Positions 8,033-16,396 of a stretch of DNA of 64,000 nt are shown here, one piece after another. Every line of letters begins with the position of its first letter. Positions within the stretch are counted from its first letter, which is position 1. Made by a program: the position numbers and the translations under genes. The DNA is from Flaviramulus_B aquimarinus (GTDB lineage: Bacteria; Bacteroidota; Bacteroidia; Flavobacteriales; Flavobacteriaceae): the NCBI RefSeq assembly GCF_039543205.1, contig NZ_BAABJH010000001.1, forward strand, positions 1,488,001-1,552,000, in the 5' to 3' direction. The notes under the pieces are model-generated. The model made no database searches and was not told the DNA's origin. It worked only from the letters and a program-made list of their open reading frames with translations.

Positions 8033-8581
8033 TTAGGCTTCTGGATTTTTATCCCTTATGTTTTTATAGATTTTAAAACCTAGCATGATTAAAATACCTA
8101 AAATAAAAATGCCAATAACACCCCAAACCCAATTAATAGCACTTTTTAGAACCACCAAAAATATAACTGCGAAAAGTATAAATGTGGCGCCCTCGTTCCA
8201 TATACGCATAAAACTGGAGGACTTTTTTACAACATCGTTTTGCAATTGTTTATAATACTGATGTGTTTTTAGGTGATAGATTATAAGTAAAACGACAAAG
8301 CCTAATTTGACTTGCATCCAAGGTTGCTGTAACCAATAAGGCTGTAAAATGAGTAACCAAATAGCAAAAAGTGTTGCCAAAATAGCGGATGGCCATGTAA
8401 TTATAAACCACAAACGTTTTGACATAAGTTTGAGCTGTTTACCTAAAATTTCTTTCTCTGGTGATAGTTTATGAAAGGCTTCTATTTGATAAACAAACAG
8501 CCTTGGTATATAAAACAAACCAGCAAACCAGGTGATGACAAAAATAAGATGGAATGATTTTATATAGCCGTAATACTCCAT
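8033..8581 (-). CDS. hemJ: Protoporphyrinogen IX oxidase HemJ
   Basis: The 182-residue membrane protein begins MEYYGYIKSFHLIFVITWFA and has four to five membrane helices, matching the HemJ (UPF0093) family. HemJ oxidises protoporphyrinogen IX to protoporphyrin IX, the penultimate step of protoporphyrin-dependent heme synthesis, in the inner membrane. Conserved-looking residues include the His in the first helix and the WMQVKLGFV segment. It starts 3 bases after the hemH stop, so the last two steps of heme synthesis are one transcription unit. A dispersed repeat element follows immediately. Confidence 0.92.
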   Translation of the reverse strand: MEYYGYIKSFHLIFVITWFAGLFYIPRLFVYQIEAFHKLSPEKEILGKQLKLMSKRLWFIITWPSAILATLFAIWLLILQPYWLQQPWMQVKLGFVVLLIIYHLKTHQYYKQLQNDVVKKSSSFMRIWNEGATFILFAVIFLVVLKSAINWVWGVIGIFILGILIMLGFKIYKNIRDKNPEA

Positions 8582-8584
8582 GTT

Positions 8585-9619
8585 TTAACTAATTTCTGCA
8601 GGTGTTTTTGCCCATGTATTTATCCATTTTGAAAGTAAGGCCACAAACTCGGCATCGTCATTCAAACACGGGATGGTTGTAAAATCTTTTCCGCCCACTT
8701 CATGAAAGATTTCACTGCCTTCCATAGCTATTTCTTCTAGAGTCTCTAAACAATCACTAACAAAAGCAGGGGTTACAATAGCCATATTTTTGACCCCTTG
8801 TTTTCCTAAGCGCTCAATCGTTCTATCTGTATAAGGTTGCAACCAAGGGTCGAAGCCTAAGCGGGATTGGAAGGATGTTGAGTAAGCACCTTCTTCAAAT
8901 TGTAATTTTTCGGCAACTAAACGCGTGACTTCTAAGCACTGATGTTTATAGCAAAACTCATGGGCTTTACTAGGCGTTACACAGCAGCTTTTATCTATTT
9001 TACAATGCGATTTGGTGACATCGCTTTTTCTAATATGACGTTCTGGAACACCATGATATGAAAACAATAGGTGTTCGTAATTTTTACCTTCTAAATGTTT
9101 TTTTATGGACTTTGAAAGCACTTCAATATAGTCTGGCTTGTTATAAAATGCAGGAACAGATTCTATTTTTAAATTAGGAAAATGTTGTTGGCGAAGTTCT
9201 TCGGCCAACACCGTAATGGTTTCGGTAGTTGCCATAGCAAACTGTGGATATAATGGAAATAACAACACCTCATCCACACCTTTATCAACCAATTCTTGTA
9301 ACCCTTTTTTTATGGTCATACTTCCGTAACGCATGGCTAGAGCTACAGGATATTCAACCTGTTCTTGTATTTTCTTTTGAAGTCTTTCTGACAATACAAT
9401 TAGTGGAGACCCTTCATCCCACCATATTTTTTTATAGGCTGCTGCCGATTGTTTTGGGCGTGTATTTAGAATGATACCTTTTACTAGAGCTGTTCTGGCA
9501 ACAAGCGGAATATCAATAACGCGCTCATCCATTAAAAACTCCCCTAAATATTTTTTTACATCTTTTGGTTCTGGGCTGTCTGGAGAACCGAGATTAACTA
9601 GTAAGATTCCTTTTTTCAT
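8585..9619 (-). CDS. hemH: Ferrochelatase
   Basis: The 344-residue protein has the ferrochelatase signature: MKKGILLVNLGSPDSPEPKD at the N terminus, the active-site His in SYHGVPERH (around residues 188-196), and a C-terminal region with SDCLETLEEIAMEG containing the conserved Glu pair. It inserts ferrous iron into protoporphyrin IX to give protoheme. A cysteine-rich insert (HCKIDKSCCVTPSKAHEFCYKHQC) could hold an iron-sulfur cluster, as in some ferrochelatases, but that is inference. A 53-residue frame lies just upstream on the same strand and hemJ just downstream. Confidence 0.96.
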   Translation of the reverse strand: MKKGILLVNLGSPDSPEPKDVKKYLGEFLMDERVIDIPLVARTALVKGIILNTRPKQSAAAYKKIWWDEGSPLIVLSERLQKKIQEQVEYPVALAMRYGSMTIKKGLQELVDKGVDEVLLFPLYPQFAMATTETITVLAEELRQQHFPNLKIESVPAFYNKPDYIEVLSKSIKKHLEGKNYEHLLFSYHGVPERHIRKSDVTKSHCKIDKSCCVTPSKAHEFCYKHQCLEVTRLVAEKLQFEEGAYSTSFQSRLGFDPWLQPYTDRTIERLGKQGVKNMAIVTPAFVSDCLETLEEIAMEGSEIFHEVGGKDFTTIPCLNDDAEFVALLSKWINTWAKTPAEIS

Positions 9620-9670
9620 GTTGTAAAAATACGATAGAAACTTGTAATGCTAGTGTTTAGCAACAAAAAA

Positions 9671-9832
9671 TTACAGCTTTGTTTTATCTATTTTTCCTTG
9701 ATTATATAATTTAGGACGTTCCTCATTATAATCGCAATCTTGAAAAATACCACAAGAGATATTAGTTCGTGCTAATGATTTACTTTGAACGTTTTTAGAT
9801 AAGGCTTCTATTTCTGGGGTTAAATATTTCAT
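9671..9832 (-). CDS. Putative 53-residue peptide upstream of hemH
   Basis: On the minus strand an ATG at 9832 opens an uninterrupted 53-codon frame (MKYLTPEIEALSKNV...) ending with TAA at 9671, 51 bases before the hemH ATG. It has no signal peptide. The centre reads SLARTNISCGIFQDCDY, with two cysteines six residues apart, and the tail is basic. It lies between the AraC regulator and hemH on the same strand, which suggests co-transcription. I do not recognise a family. It could be a small heme- or metal-related protein, a leader peptide, or a short modified peptide; these are guesses from context only. Confidence 0.55.
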   Translation of the reverse strand: MKYLTPEIEALSKNVQSKSLARTNISCGIFQDCDYNEERPKLYNQGKIDKTKL

Positions 9833-9896
9833 AATTTAAAAGGCTTTTTAATTTAGCTTTAGTCTAAGATGCGTCTAAAGACTTACAAGCTTAAAC

Positions 9897-10796
9897 CTAA
9901 CTTAAAGACATCACATACTTTTTAGGCGTTGTTCCATACTTCTTTTTAAAAGCGGCTATAAAATGACTTGATGTACTATAACCTACTTTATGCCCAACTT
10001 CATTAACATTATCATTGCCAGCTTCCAGCAATTTTCTGGCTACTTCCATTTTATAATCAAATAAAAAACTGAATACCGAATCGCCGTAAATCTGTTTAAA
10101 GCCTTCTTTTAACTTTTTAAGACTCAAGCCTATTTCATCAGCGAGTTCTTGTAAACTAGGCGGCTCAGCCATTCTTGAAATGATAATATCTTTAGCTTTT
10201 CTAATTTTAATCACATTGGTTTCATCAATCAAAAACGGACATTGTTCAATATCGGCATCTTCGCTTCTGTTAAAATATAAACTCAAGAGTTCATAAGCCT
10301 TACCTTTAAAATACAAAGGTTTTATGGATTGATTCAGGTTATAATTGATTAATTGATTAAGCACTATAGCCATGGAAGGTGAAATAACACCATCTTTATA
10401 ATATTTTTTATCCTTATTATCTTCACTCAAAAACGTAATATAATCGGCCTCTTGCGAAAATAATCCATGAAACTTTTTAATGGATATTAATACTGAAACT
10501 ATCCAAGAATGCGGATTGATTTCGAGATTTATAGGAAGGTCACGTTGTGGATTATAAAGCAGTAATGAATTTTCTTCAAGAATATCTAATCGATATCGTC
10601 CTTCATTAAAAACAAATTGACTAGATCCTTTTACACAAAAATGAAATTGAATATAATCGCTATCTATTTCTTTTGCAAGAGATTGCACTTCATTTTCTTC
10701 ATTTTTATAAGTCAATACCAAAACACCTTCGTCAACCTTTGTTTCATCAAAAGACCTTTTAGCGATACTTTTATTGGGTTTAAATTCTTGATTCAT
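9897..10796 (-). CDS. AraC-family regulator of the heme cluster (inferred)
   Basis: The 299-residue protein has an N-terminal domain of about 190 residues of the type seen in PchR/siderophore-type AraC regulators (YIQFHFCVKGSSQFVFNEGRY) and a C-terminal double helix-turn-helix (about 195-295, with VGHKVGYSTSSHFIAAFKKKYG and TPKKYV). It is divergent from hemA across a 190-base gap and precedes the 53-residue peptide, hemH and hemJ on its own strand. From position it is a good candidate to control both arms of the heme cluster, perhaps in response to iron or a porphyrin, but the ligand is not visible. An ATCTAA/TTAGAT inverted repeat sits just upstream of its ATG. Confidence 0.9.
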   Translation of the reverse strand: MNQEFKPNKSIAKRSFDETKVDEGVLVLTYKNEENEVQSLAKEIDSDYIQFHFCVKGSSQFVFNEGRYRLDILEENSLLLYNPQRDLPINLEINPHSWIVSVLISIKKFHGLFSQEADYITFLSEDNKDKKYYKDGVISPSMAIVLNQLINYNLNQSIKPLYFKGKAYELLSLYFNRSEDADIEQCPFLIDETNVIKIRKAKDIIISRMAEPPSLQELADEIGLSLKKLKEGFKQIYGDSVFSFLFDYKMEVARKLLEAGNDNVNEVGHKVGYSTSSHFIAAFKKKYGTTPKKYVMSLS

Positions 10797-10913
10797 ATCT
10801 AATTTATTTAGATTGGTTCTAAATAAAATACCTAAAACCTGCCTAATACGCTACTAAAATATGACATTTATCATATAAATATGAAAAATAACGTTAAAAA
10901 ACCACAAACGATA

Positions 10914-10963
10914 CTAAAAGTTCTTTTAGCGTTACTTTTTAACAAACCATCCCTATATTTTTG
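10914..10963 (+). promoter_or_regulatory. hemA promoter with candidate operator
   Basis: TATTTTTG (10956-10963) matches the -7 element TAnnTTTG, 23 bases before the hemA ATG. About 27 bases upstream of it lies a perfect inverted repeat, CTAAAAG-TT-CTTTTAG (10914-10929). It occupies the place where an activator or repressor from the divergent AraC gene could bind. The -33 TTG is not clear. The operator call is inference. Confidence 0.45.
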
Positions 10964-10986
10964 CCTCACATTATTCAGGTATTAGC

Positions 10987-12249
10987 ATGCAGAAGTACAA
11001 CATTTCTAGAAGTCACTACTTTTATGCCATTGGTTTAAGTTATAAGAAAGCCGATGCAGATATAAGAGGGCGCTTTAGTTTGGACGAAGAATCTAAACTA
11101 GCATTGCTTAATCAAGCCAAAGAAAACGATATTGAAAGTTTGGTTGTAACCTCTACCTGTAACAGAACCGAAATATATGGTTTTGCACAACACCCATTTC
11201 AACTCATTCAATTACTTTGTGATAATACTCGTGGTACTGTAGAAGAATTTCAAGACGTTGCTTACATCTACAAAAACAAAGATGCGATTGCACATATGTT
11301 TCGTGTTGGCTCTGGCTTAGATAGTCAAATTCTTGGTGACTTTGAAATTATAAGTCAGCTAAAGAAAAGCGCAAAACTATCTCGAAAACACGGATTACTA
11401 AACCATTTTACAGAGCGTTTAGTAAATGCCGTTATTCAGGCTAGTAAACGTATTAAAACCGAAACCGATATTTCTTCGGGCGCAACATCTGTATCTTTTG
11501 CCTCAGTTCAGTATATTTTCAAAAATGTTGAAAATGTTTCTGATAAGAATATTTTATTATTCGGAACAGGAAAAATAGGTAGAAACACTTGTGAGAATTT
11601 GGTAAAACACACCAAGAATGAGCATATTACCTTAATTAATAGAACCAAAAACAAAGCTGAACAAATTGCCGGAAAGTTTAATTTGGTTGTAAAAGATTAT
11701 GCTAATCTACAAGAAGAAGTTAGCGAATCTGATATTTTAATTGTAGCAACCGGCGCACAACGTCCTACTATAGATAAACATATTATTCAATCCAACAAAC
11801 CACTTTTAATTTTAGATTTATCTATTCCTAAAAATGTGGATGCTAATGTTGATGAACTTAATAATGTAACCTTAGTGCATCTAGACCATTTATCTCAAAT
11901 TACTGATCAAACATTAGAAACGCGTAAAGCACATATTCCTCTTGCAGAAGCGATTATAGAAGATGTGAAAGCGGAGTTTAACAGTTGGTTAGAAACTCGA
12001 AAATTTGCACCAACTATTAAAGCTTTAAAACATAAACTTTCTGATTTTGCAGCTTCTGAATTAGAAACACAACGCAAAAAGAATGCCGATTTCAATGAAG
12101 CTCAAGCTGAATTAATCAGTAATAATATTATTCAAAAAATAACCAATCACTTTGCACATCATTTAAAAGATGATGATGTTTCTACAGACGATAGTCTCGA
12201 ACTTATTAAAAAAGTGTTCCAGTTAGAACCTTCAACAAAAAATGTCTAA
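10987..12249 (+). CDS. hemA: Glutamyl-tRNA reductase
   Basis: The 420-residue protein reduces glutamyl-tRNA to glutamate-1-semialdehyde, the first committed step of C5-pathway tetrapyrrole synthesis. The catalytic Cys is C58 in TSTCNRTEIYG. The NADPH-binding loop LLFGTGKIGRNTCENL lies around residues 194-209, and a C-terminal dimerisation helix region follows. The gene overlaps the hemC-hemD fusion by 8 bases, which points to translational coupling. hemL, needed for the next step, is not in this window. Confidence 0.97.
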   Translation: MQKYNISRSHYFYAIGLSYKKADADIRGRFSLDEESKLALLNQAKENDIESLVVTSTCNRTEIYGFAQHPFQLIQLLCDNTRGTVEEFQDVAYIYKNKDAIAHMFRVGSGLDSQILGDFEIISQLKKSAKLSRKHGLLNHFTERLVNAVIQASKRIKTETDISSGATSVSFASVQYIFKNVENVSDKNILLFGTGKIGRNTCENLVKHTKNEHITLINRTKNKAEQIAGKFNLVVKDYANLQEEVSESDILIVATGAQRPTIDKHIIQSNKPLLILDLSIPKNVDANVDELNNVTLVHLDHLSQITDQTLETRKAHIPLAEAIIEDVKAEFNSWLETRKFAPTIKALKHKLSDFAASELETQRKKNADFNEAQAELISNNIIQKITNHFAHHLKDDDVSTDDSLELIKKVFQLEPSTKNV

Positions 12250-13816
12250 AACCATAAGAATTGGCACACGCGATAGCGAATTAGCGCTTTGGCAAGCCAA
12301 AATAGTGCAAAGTTTACTTGAAAAAGCAGGTCATAAAACAGAACTCGTTCCCGTAAAATCTACAGGCGATTTAGTTTTAGATAAACCGCTTTATGAACTC
12401 GGTATTACAGGTATTTTTACCCGAACTCTAGACATTGCCATGTTAAATCATGACATCGATATTGCGGTGCATTCCTTAAAAGATGTTCCAACGGTTTTAC
12501 CAAAAGGGATTGTTCAAGCTGCAGTTTTAAAACGTGGTAATGTTAATGATACTTTGGTTTTTAAAGATAATGAAGAATTTCTAGGTGCAAAAAATGCTGT
12601 TATAGCCACTGGTAGCTTACGCAGACGAGCACAATGGCTCAATCGATTTCCAACACATACCATTACAGATTTACGTGGTAATGTGAATTCACGTTTACAA
12701 AAACTGAAGGATAACGATTGGAATGGGGCCATTTTTGCAGCAGCAGGTATTGGCAGAATAGGTATTAGACCAGAAGAAGCTATAAATTTAGATTGGATGA
12801 TTCCCGCGCCCGCTCAAGGTGCTATTATGATTACGGCTTTAGATGAAGATGAGTTTACAAAAGAAGTTTGCGCTGAACTAAACCACGAAGAGACTGAAAT
12901 TTGCACCACTATTGAGCGTGAATTTTTAAATAAATTAGAAGGCGGGTGCACCGCCCCAATTGGCGCTTTAGCTTATATTAAGGATGAAGAAATCAATTTT
13001 AAAGGCGTATTGCTAAGTCCAGATGGCACAAAAAGAATTGATGTTACGCGAGTTAAAAAACTGGGCGAGCATACAGATATGGCCCAATTTTGTGCCGATT
13101 TTGTTATCGAACGTGGTGGTAAACGCCTCATGGATAAGATTAAACATTCCAATAAAAAAACAAATGTGTATTCAACAAAATCGTTTACTGAAGACCAACG
13201 CTTGTTATTTCATGAAAATGTAGTCGCCGAGAGTTCAGATTTTATTAAAATAAGTTTAAATCGTATTCATCCGCGTTTCTTGAAAAATGAAATCAGTAAT
13301 GTTGTAATTACCAGCAAAAACGCTGTTGAATCCTTAACAACAAACTATTCCGCTTTAGAATTACAATTCAAAAACATATACTGCGTGGGTCGTCGAACCA
13401 AACGCTTAATAGAAAATAAAATTGGCAAGGTTACACATTCCGAAAAGAATGCAAAAAAACTTGCTGAGTACTTGGTGGATTATATAGAAGGTACTGAAGT
13501 TACTTATTTTTGTAGCGATATTAGATTAGATGCATTACCGACAATTTTGGCTGAAAACCATATAAAAGTTAATGAAATTGAGGCCTATCAAACCAAATAT
13601 GATGGTATAAAAGTAGATGATTCTGTTGAAGCGGTTATGTTTTACAGTCCATCCACAGTAGAAAGTTTTGTTCGTAGTAATAAAAATGAAGTGATTGCTT
13701 TTTGCATCGGTGAAACCACTGCTAATGAAGCAAAAAAACATTTTAGTGATGTTCGTGTAGCAAAAGTTCCAACTGTGGAAAGTGTTATTGAGTTGATCAA
13801 TGAGCATTATATATAG
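12242..13816 (+). CDS. hemC-hemD: Hydroxymethylbilane synthase / uroporphyrinogen-III synthase fusion
   Basis: The 524-residue protein joins two successive enzymes. Residues 1 to about 300 are HemC (TRDSELALWQAK, AVHSLKDVPT, ATGSLRRRAQ, LRGNV), with the dipyrromethane cofactor cysteine at C236 in EGGCTAPIGA. Residues from about 305 to 524 are a HemD domain (VVITSKNAVESL, YCVGRRTKRL, VMFYSPSTVESF). HemC polymerises four porphobilinogens and HemD closes the ring with inversion of ring D, so fusion would limit loss of the unstable linear intermediate. The start overlaps hemA by 8 bases. A repeat element follows the stop immediately. Confidence 0.95.
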   Translation: MSKTIRIGTRDSELALWQAKIVQSLLEKAGHKTELVPVKSTGDLVLDKPLYELGITGIFTRTLDIAMLNHDIDIAVHSLKDVPTVLPKGIVQAAVLKRGNVNDTLVFKDNEEFLGAKNAVIATGSLRRRAQWLNRFPTHTITDLRGNVNSRLQKLKDNDWNGAIFAAAGIGRIGIRPEEAINLDWMIPAPAQGAIMITALDEDEFTKEVCAELNHEETEICTTIEREFLNKLEGGCTAPIGALAYIKDEEINFKGVLLSPDGTKRIDVTRVKKLGEHTDMAQFCADFVIERGGKRLMDKIKHSNKKTNVYSTKSFTEDQRLLFHENVVAESSDFIKISLNRIHPRFLKNEISNVVITSKNAVESLTTNYSALELQFKNIYCVGRRTKRLIENKIGKVTHSEKNAKKLAEYLVDYIEGTEVTYFCSDIRLDALPTILAENHIKVNEIEAYQTKYDGIKVDDSVEAVMFYSPSTVESFVRSNKNEVIAFCIGETTANEAKKHFSDVRVAKVPTVESVIELINEHYI

Positions 13817-13819
13817 CTG

Positions 13820-13917
13820 TTGTCATTCCTGCGTAGGCAGGAATCCATTATAAAAAAGTTTAAGTTCCAATTAAAAAGATTCCCTCCCGATAGCTATCGG
13901 GATTACGGAAATGACAA
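13820..13917. repeat. REP/MITE-like element between hemCD and hemE
   Basis: The 98-base stretch is bounded by inverted ends TTGTCATTCC (13820-13829) and GGAAATGACAA (13907-13917). It contains a hairpin ATTCCTGC-GTAG-GCAGGAAT (13825-13844) and the 18-bp palindrome TCCCGATAGCTATCGGGA (13885-13902). It starts 4 bases after the hemCD stop and runs into the hemE start region. It looks like a non-autonomous palindromic repeat; no transposase is present. Confidence 0.75.
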
Positions 13918-13922
13918 AAGAT

Positions 13923-14948
13923 ATGATAAAGAACGATTTATTTTTAAGAGCATTAAAAGGAGAAACTGTAGAACGTCCACCTGTATGGATGATGCGTCAA
14001 GCAGGGCGTTATCTTCCTGAATTCATGGAAATTAAGGCTAAGTATGATTTCTTTACCCGTTGTCAAACACCAGAATTAGCCAGTGAAATTACGGTGCAAC
14101 CTATCCGTCGTTATGGCATGGACGCCGCTATTTTATTCTGTGATATTTTGGTTATTCCTCAAGCCATGAATATTGAGGTACAAATGAAACCAAACTTTGG
14201 TCCGTACTTACCAAACCCTGTTCGCTCGCAAAAAGATGTTGATAATGTTATTGTTCCAGATGTCAAAGAAAGTCTGAATTACGTTTACAAAGCTATAAAA
14301 GCTACCAAAGAAAAGCTAAACGATGAGATTCCGTTAATAGGTTTTGCAGGGTCACCATGGACCATTCTATGCTATTGCGTACAAGGACAAGGCAGTAAAA
14401 ATTTCGATAAAGCTAAAGAATTTTGCTTTACCAACCCTATTGCAGCGCACCAATTATTACAAAAAATCACAGACACAACCATTGCTTACCTTAAGGAAAA
14501 AGTAAAAGCGGGTTGTAATGCTGTTCAAGTATTCGATTCTTGGGGTGGTATGCTTTCACCAGTCGATTATCAAGAATTCTCTTGGCAATATATTCAGCAA
14601 ATCATTGACGCTTTAAAAGATGATGCGCCTGTTATCGCTTTTGGAAAAGGGTGCTGGTTTGCTCTTGGCGAAATGGCAAAATCTGGTGCTTCCGCTTTAG
14701 GTGTGGATTGGACGTGTTCTGCTAGAAATGCGCGTTACTTAACAGGAGGAAACATTACCCTTCAAGGTAATTTTGACCCAACCCGCCTGTTTTCTCCACC
14801 TGCAGAAATCAAGAAAATGGTACACCAAATGATTAACGAATTTGGCAAAGACAAATACATCGTAAACCTTGGTCATGGTATTTTACCAAACATCCCGTTA
14901 GATAATGCCAAGGCGTTTATTGATGCTGTTAAGGAATACGGAAATTAA
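13923..14948 (+). CDS. hemE: Uroporphyrinogen decarboxylase
   Basis: The protein begins MIKNDLFLRALKGETVERPP and shows the hallmark PVWMMRQAGRYLPEF, followed by FCDILVIPQAMN and a GFAGSPWTI motif, with 341 residues in all. It decarboxylates uroporphyrinogen III to coproporphyrinogen III in the cytoplasm. I choose the ATG at 13923 because homologues start at MIKND. An in-frame ATG at 13911 (MTKDMIKND) falls inside the terminal repeat of the REP-like element and is probably spurious, although it could be used. Confidence 0.95.
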   Translation: MIKNDLFLRALKGETVERPPVWMMRQAGRYLPEFMEIKAKYDFFTRCQTPELASEITVQPIRRYGMDAAILFCDILVIPQAMNIEVQMKPNFGPYLPNPVRSQKDVDNVIVPDVKESLNYVYKAIKATKEKLNDEIPLIGFAGSPWTILCYCVQGQGSKNFDKAKEFCFTNPIAAHQLLQKITDTTIAYLKEKVKAGCNAVQVFDSWGGMLSPVDYQEFSWQYIQQIIDALKDDAPVIAFGKGCWFALGEMAKSGASALGVDWTCSARNARYLTGGNITLQGNFDPTRLFSPPAEIKKMVHQMINEFGKDKYIVNLGHGILPNIPLDNAKAFIDAVKEYGN

Positions 14949-14952
14949 AATA

Positions 14953-15089
14953 TTTTGGGCGTTACCCACTTTTTAATGTAACATTTGGTTTTAAAAATCA
15001 ACTTATTGCTATAAAAAGTAGGTCGGGCTTTCGGCAGTCGCTCCCTCCTTCGTCGGGGAGCTTCAACAAATGCCTCAATCCCTAACGCA
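14953..15089 (+). repeat. Dispersed intergenic element, copy 2 (GGGCGTTACC ... CCCTAACGCA)
   Basis: This 137-base stretch begins TTTTGGGCGTTACCC, contains AGGTCGGGCTTTCGG and ends ATCCCTAACGCA. The block order is the same as in the minus-strand copy at 7941-8028. The middle differs in length and includes CTCCCTCC...GGGGAG, a possible hairpin. It fills the gap between hemE and the EI24 gene without interrupting either frame. Confidence 0.75.
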
Positions 15090-15100
15090 AGAACAACGTT

Positions 15101-15859
15101 ATGATTAAAAACATCATTTCAGGAATTAAAGCATACTTTGGTGCTTTTAACTTAATTTCAAAACTAAAACTTTGGAAATATTTTACTATTCCTATGCTCA
15201 TAAGCTTAATAACCGCAATAGCTGTTTTTGGTTCAGCCTATGGACTATCAGATAATATCGGAGCCTTCATTTCAAAAATTTGGATTTGGGATTGGGGACA
15301 TGATACATTTTCTTCAATCAGTAATTTTATTGGTGGATTAATCGTATTAGTTATTGGACTTATCCTTTTCAAACACATCATAATGGCATTATCAGCACCA
15401 TTTATGAGTCCTGTTTCCGAAAAAATTGAAGCACACATAACAGGCAACGCTCCTTTTTCACATAGAAACACATCCTTTATACAACAACTCTGGCGAGGCA
15501 TTCGCATAAACGGCAGAAACTTACTAATGGAACTGCTATTAACGCTTCCCATTTTACTTTTAAAATTTATTCCTGTAGTTAATATATTTTCAACCATGCT
15601 ATTGTTTATGGTTCAGGCCTATTATGCAGGTTTTGGTAATATGGATTATACTTTAGAGCGCCATTTTAAGTATAAAGAAAGTGTTCAATTTGTAAAGGAA
15701 CATCGTGGTTTAGCAATTGGGAATGGCATTGTTTTTATCCTATTTTTATTAATCCCAATTATTGGTGTTATTTTAGTATTACCATTATCGGTAACTGCAG
15801 CATCGTTAAAAACAATCAATGCTTTACAATTAAAAAACAACATAACATATGCAGCTTAG
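15101..15859 (+). CDS. EI24-domain membrane protein
   Basis: The 252-residue integral membrane protein has about four to six hydrophobic helices (for example ISLITAIAVFGSAYG, FIGGLIVLVIGLILF and IVFILFLLIPIIGVILVL) and the EI24/CysZ-like motif region LLLKFIPVVNIFSTMLLFMVQAYYAGF. CysZ-type members are sulfate-related channels, but this branch is uncharacterised. It sits inside the heme operon after a repeat element and overlaps the following GNAT gene by 11 bases, so it is co-expressed. A role in heme metabolism is suggested by position only. Confidence 0.85.
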   Translation: MIKNIISGIKAYFGAFNLISKLKLWKYFTIPMLISLITAIAVFGSAYGLSDNIGAFISKIWIWDWGHDTFSSISNFIGGLIVLVIGLILFKHIIMALSAPFMSPVSEKIEAHITGNAPFSHRNTSFIQQLWRGIRINGRNLLMELLLTLPILLLKFIPVVNIFSTMLLFMVQAYYAGFGNMDYTLERHFKYKESVQFVKEHRGLAIGNGIVFILFLLIPIIGVILVLPLSVTAASLKTINALQLKNNITYAA

Positions 15860-16394
15860 TTTTGATACTTTTAATATAGAACCTATTAAACTTACCGATG
15901 CATGGCCTATTTGTAATTTTATTGCCGCTAACGAAGACCGTTTAAAACGTTATTTTCCTAAAACATTAGCGCAAAACCTAACACCCGATTTGTCAAAGTA
16001 TTTTGTTAAAAAAAAGGTGAAGAAATTCAATTTAAAGGAAGAATTTTTGTTTACCATTAAATCAAAAAAAACCAATCAAATTGCAGGTTTAGTCTATTTG
16101 AAAACACTCGATTGGACTAAAAAACAAGGTGAATTTGCTTATTGTATTGACTACCAATTTGAAGGTAAAGGCATTACAACAAAAACAATTAGTGTTTTAT
16201 CCGATTATGCTTTTGAAACTTTGGGTCTAGAAACACTTCAAATCATAGTTCATAAAGACAATTTACCAAGTTTACACATTGCCAAAAACTGTAATTTTAT
16301 TTGGATTAAAACTTTGAAAAATGAATTTACGCCAACTGGAGAAAATCCATTAAACATGGAATTATACGAATTATACAACGAAATAAAATCTTAA
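15849..16394 (+). CDS. GNAT-family N-acetyltransferase (RimJ/RimL type)
   Basis: The 181-residue protein matches the RimJ/RimL-like GNAT fold. It has an acceptor-side N terminus (IEPIKLTDAWPICNFIAANEDRL), a beta-strand core (FLFTIKSKKTNQIAGLVYL), the acetyl-CoA loop region FEGKGITTKTISVLSDYAFE, and IIVHKDNLPSLHIAKNCNF typical of the C-terminal motif. It would acetylate a protein N terminus or small amine from acetyl-CoA; the substrate is unknown. It overlaps the EI24 gene by 11 bases and is followed after 2 bases by the CHMI-like gene. Confidence 0.88.
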   Translation: MQLSFDTFNIEPIKLTDAWPICNFIAANEDRLKRYFPKTLAQNLTPDLSKYFVKKKVKKFNLKEEFLFTIKSKKTNQIAGLVYLKTLDWTKKQGEFAYCIDYQFEGKGITTKTISVLSDYAFETLGLETLQIIVHKDNLPSLHIAKNCNFIWIKTLKNEFTPTGENPLNMELYELYNEIKS

Positions 16395-16396
16395 AT

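Noticed and set aside
13820..13917. Remnant of an insertion sequence with transposase
   Set aside because: The element is too short to code for a transposase and none is found nearby; a non-autonomous palindromic repeat fits better.
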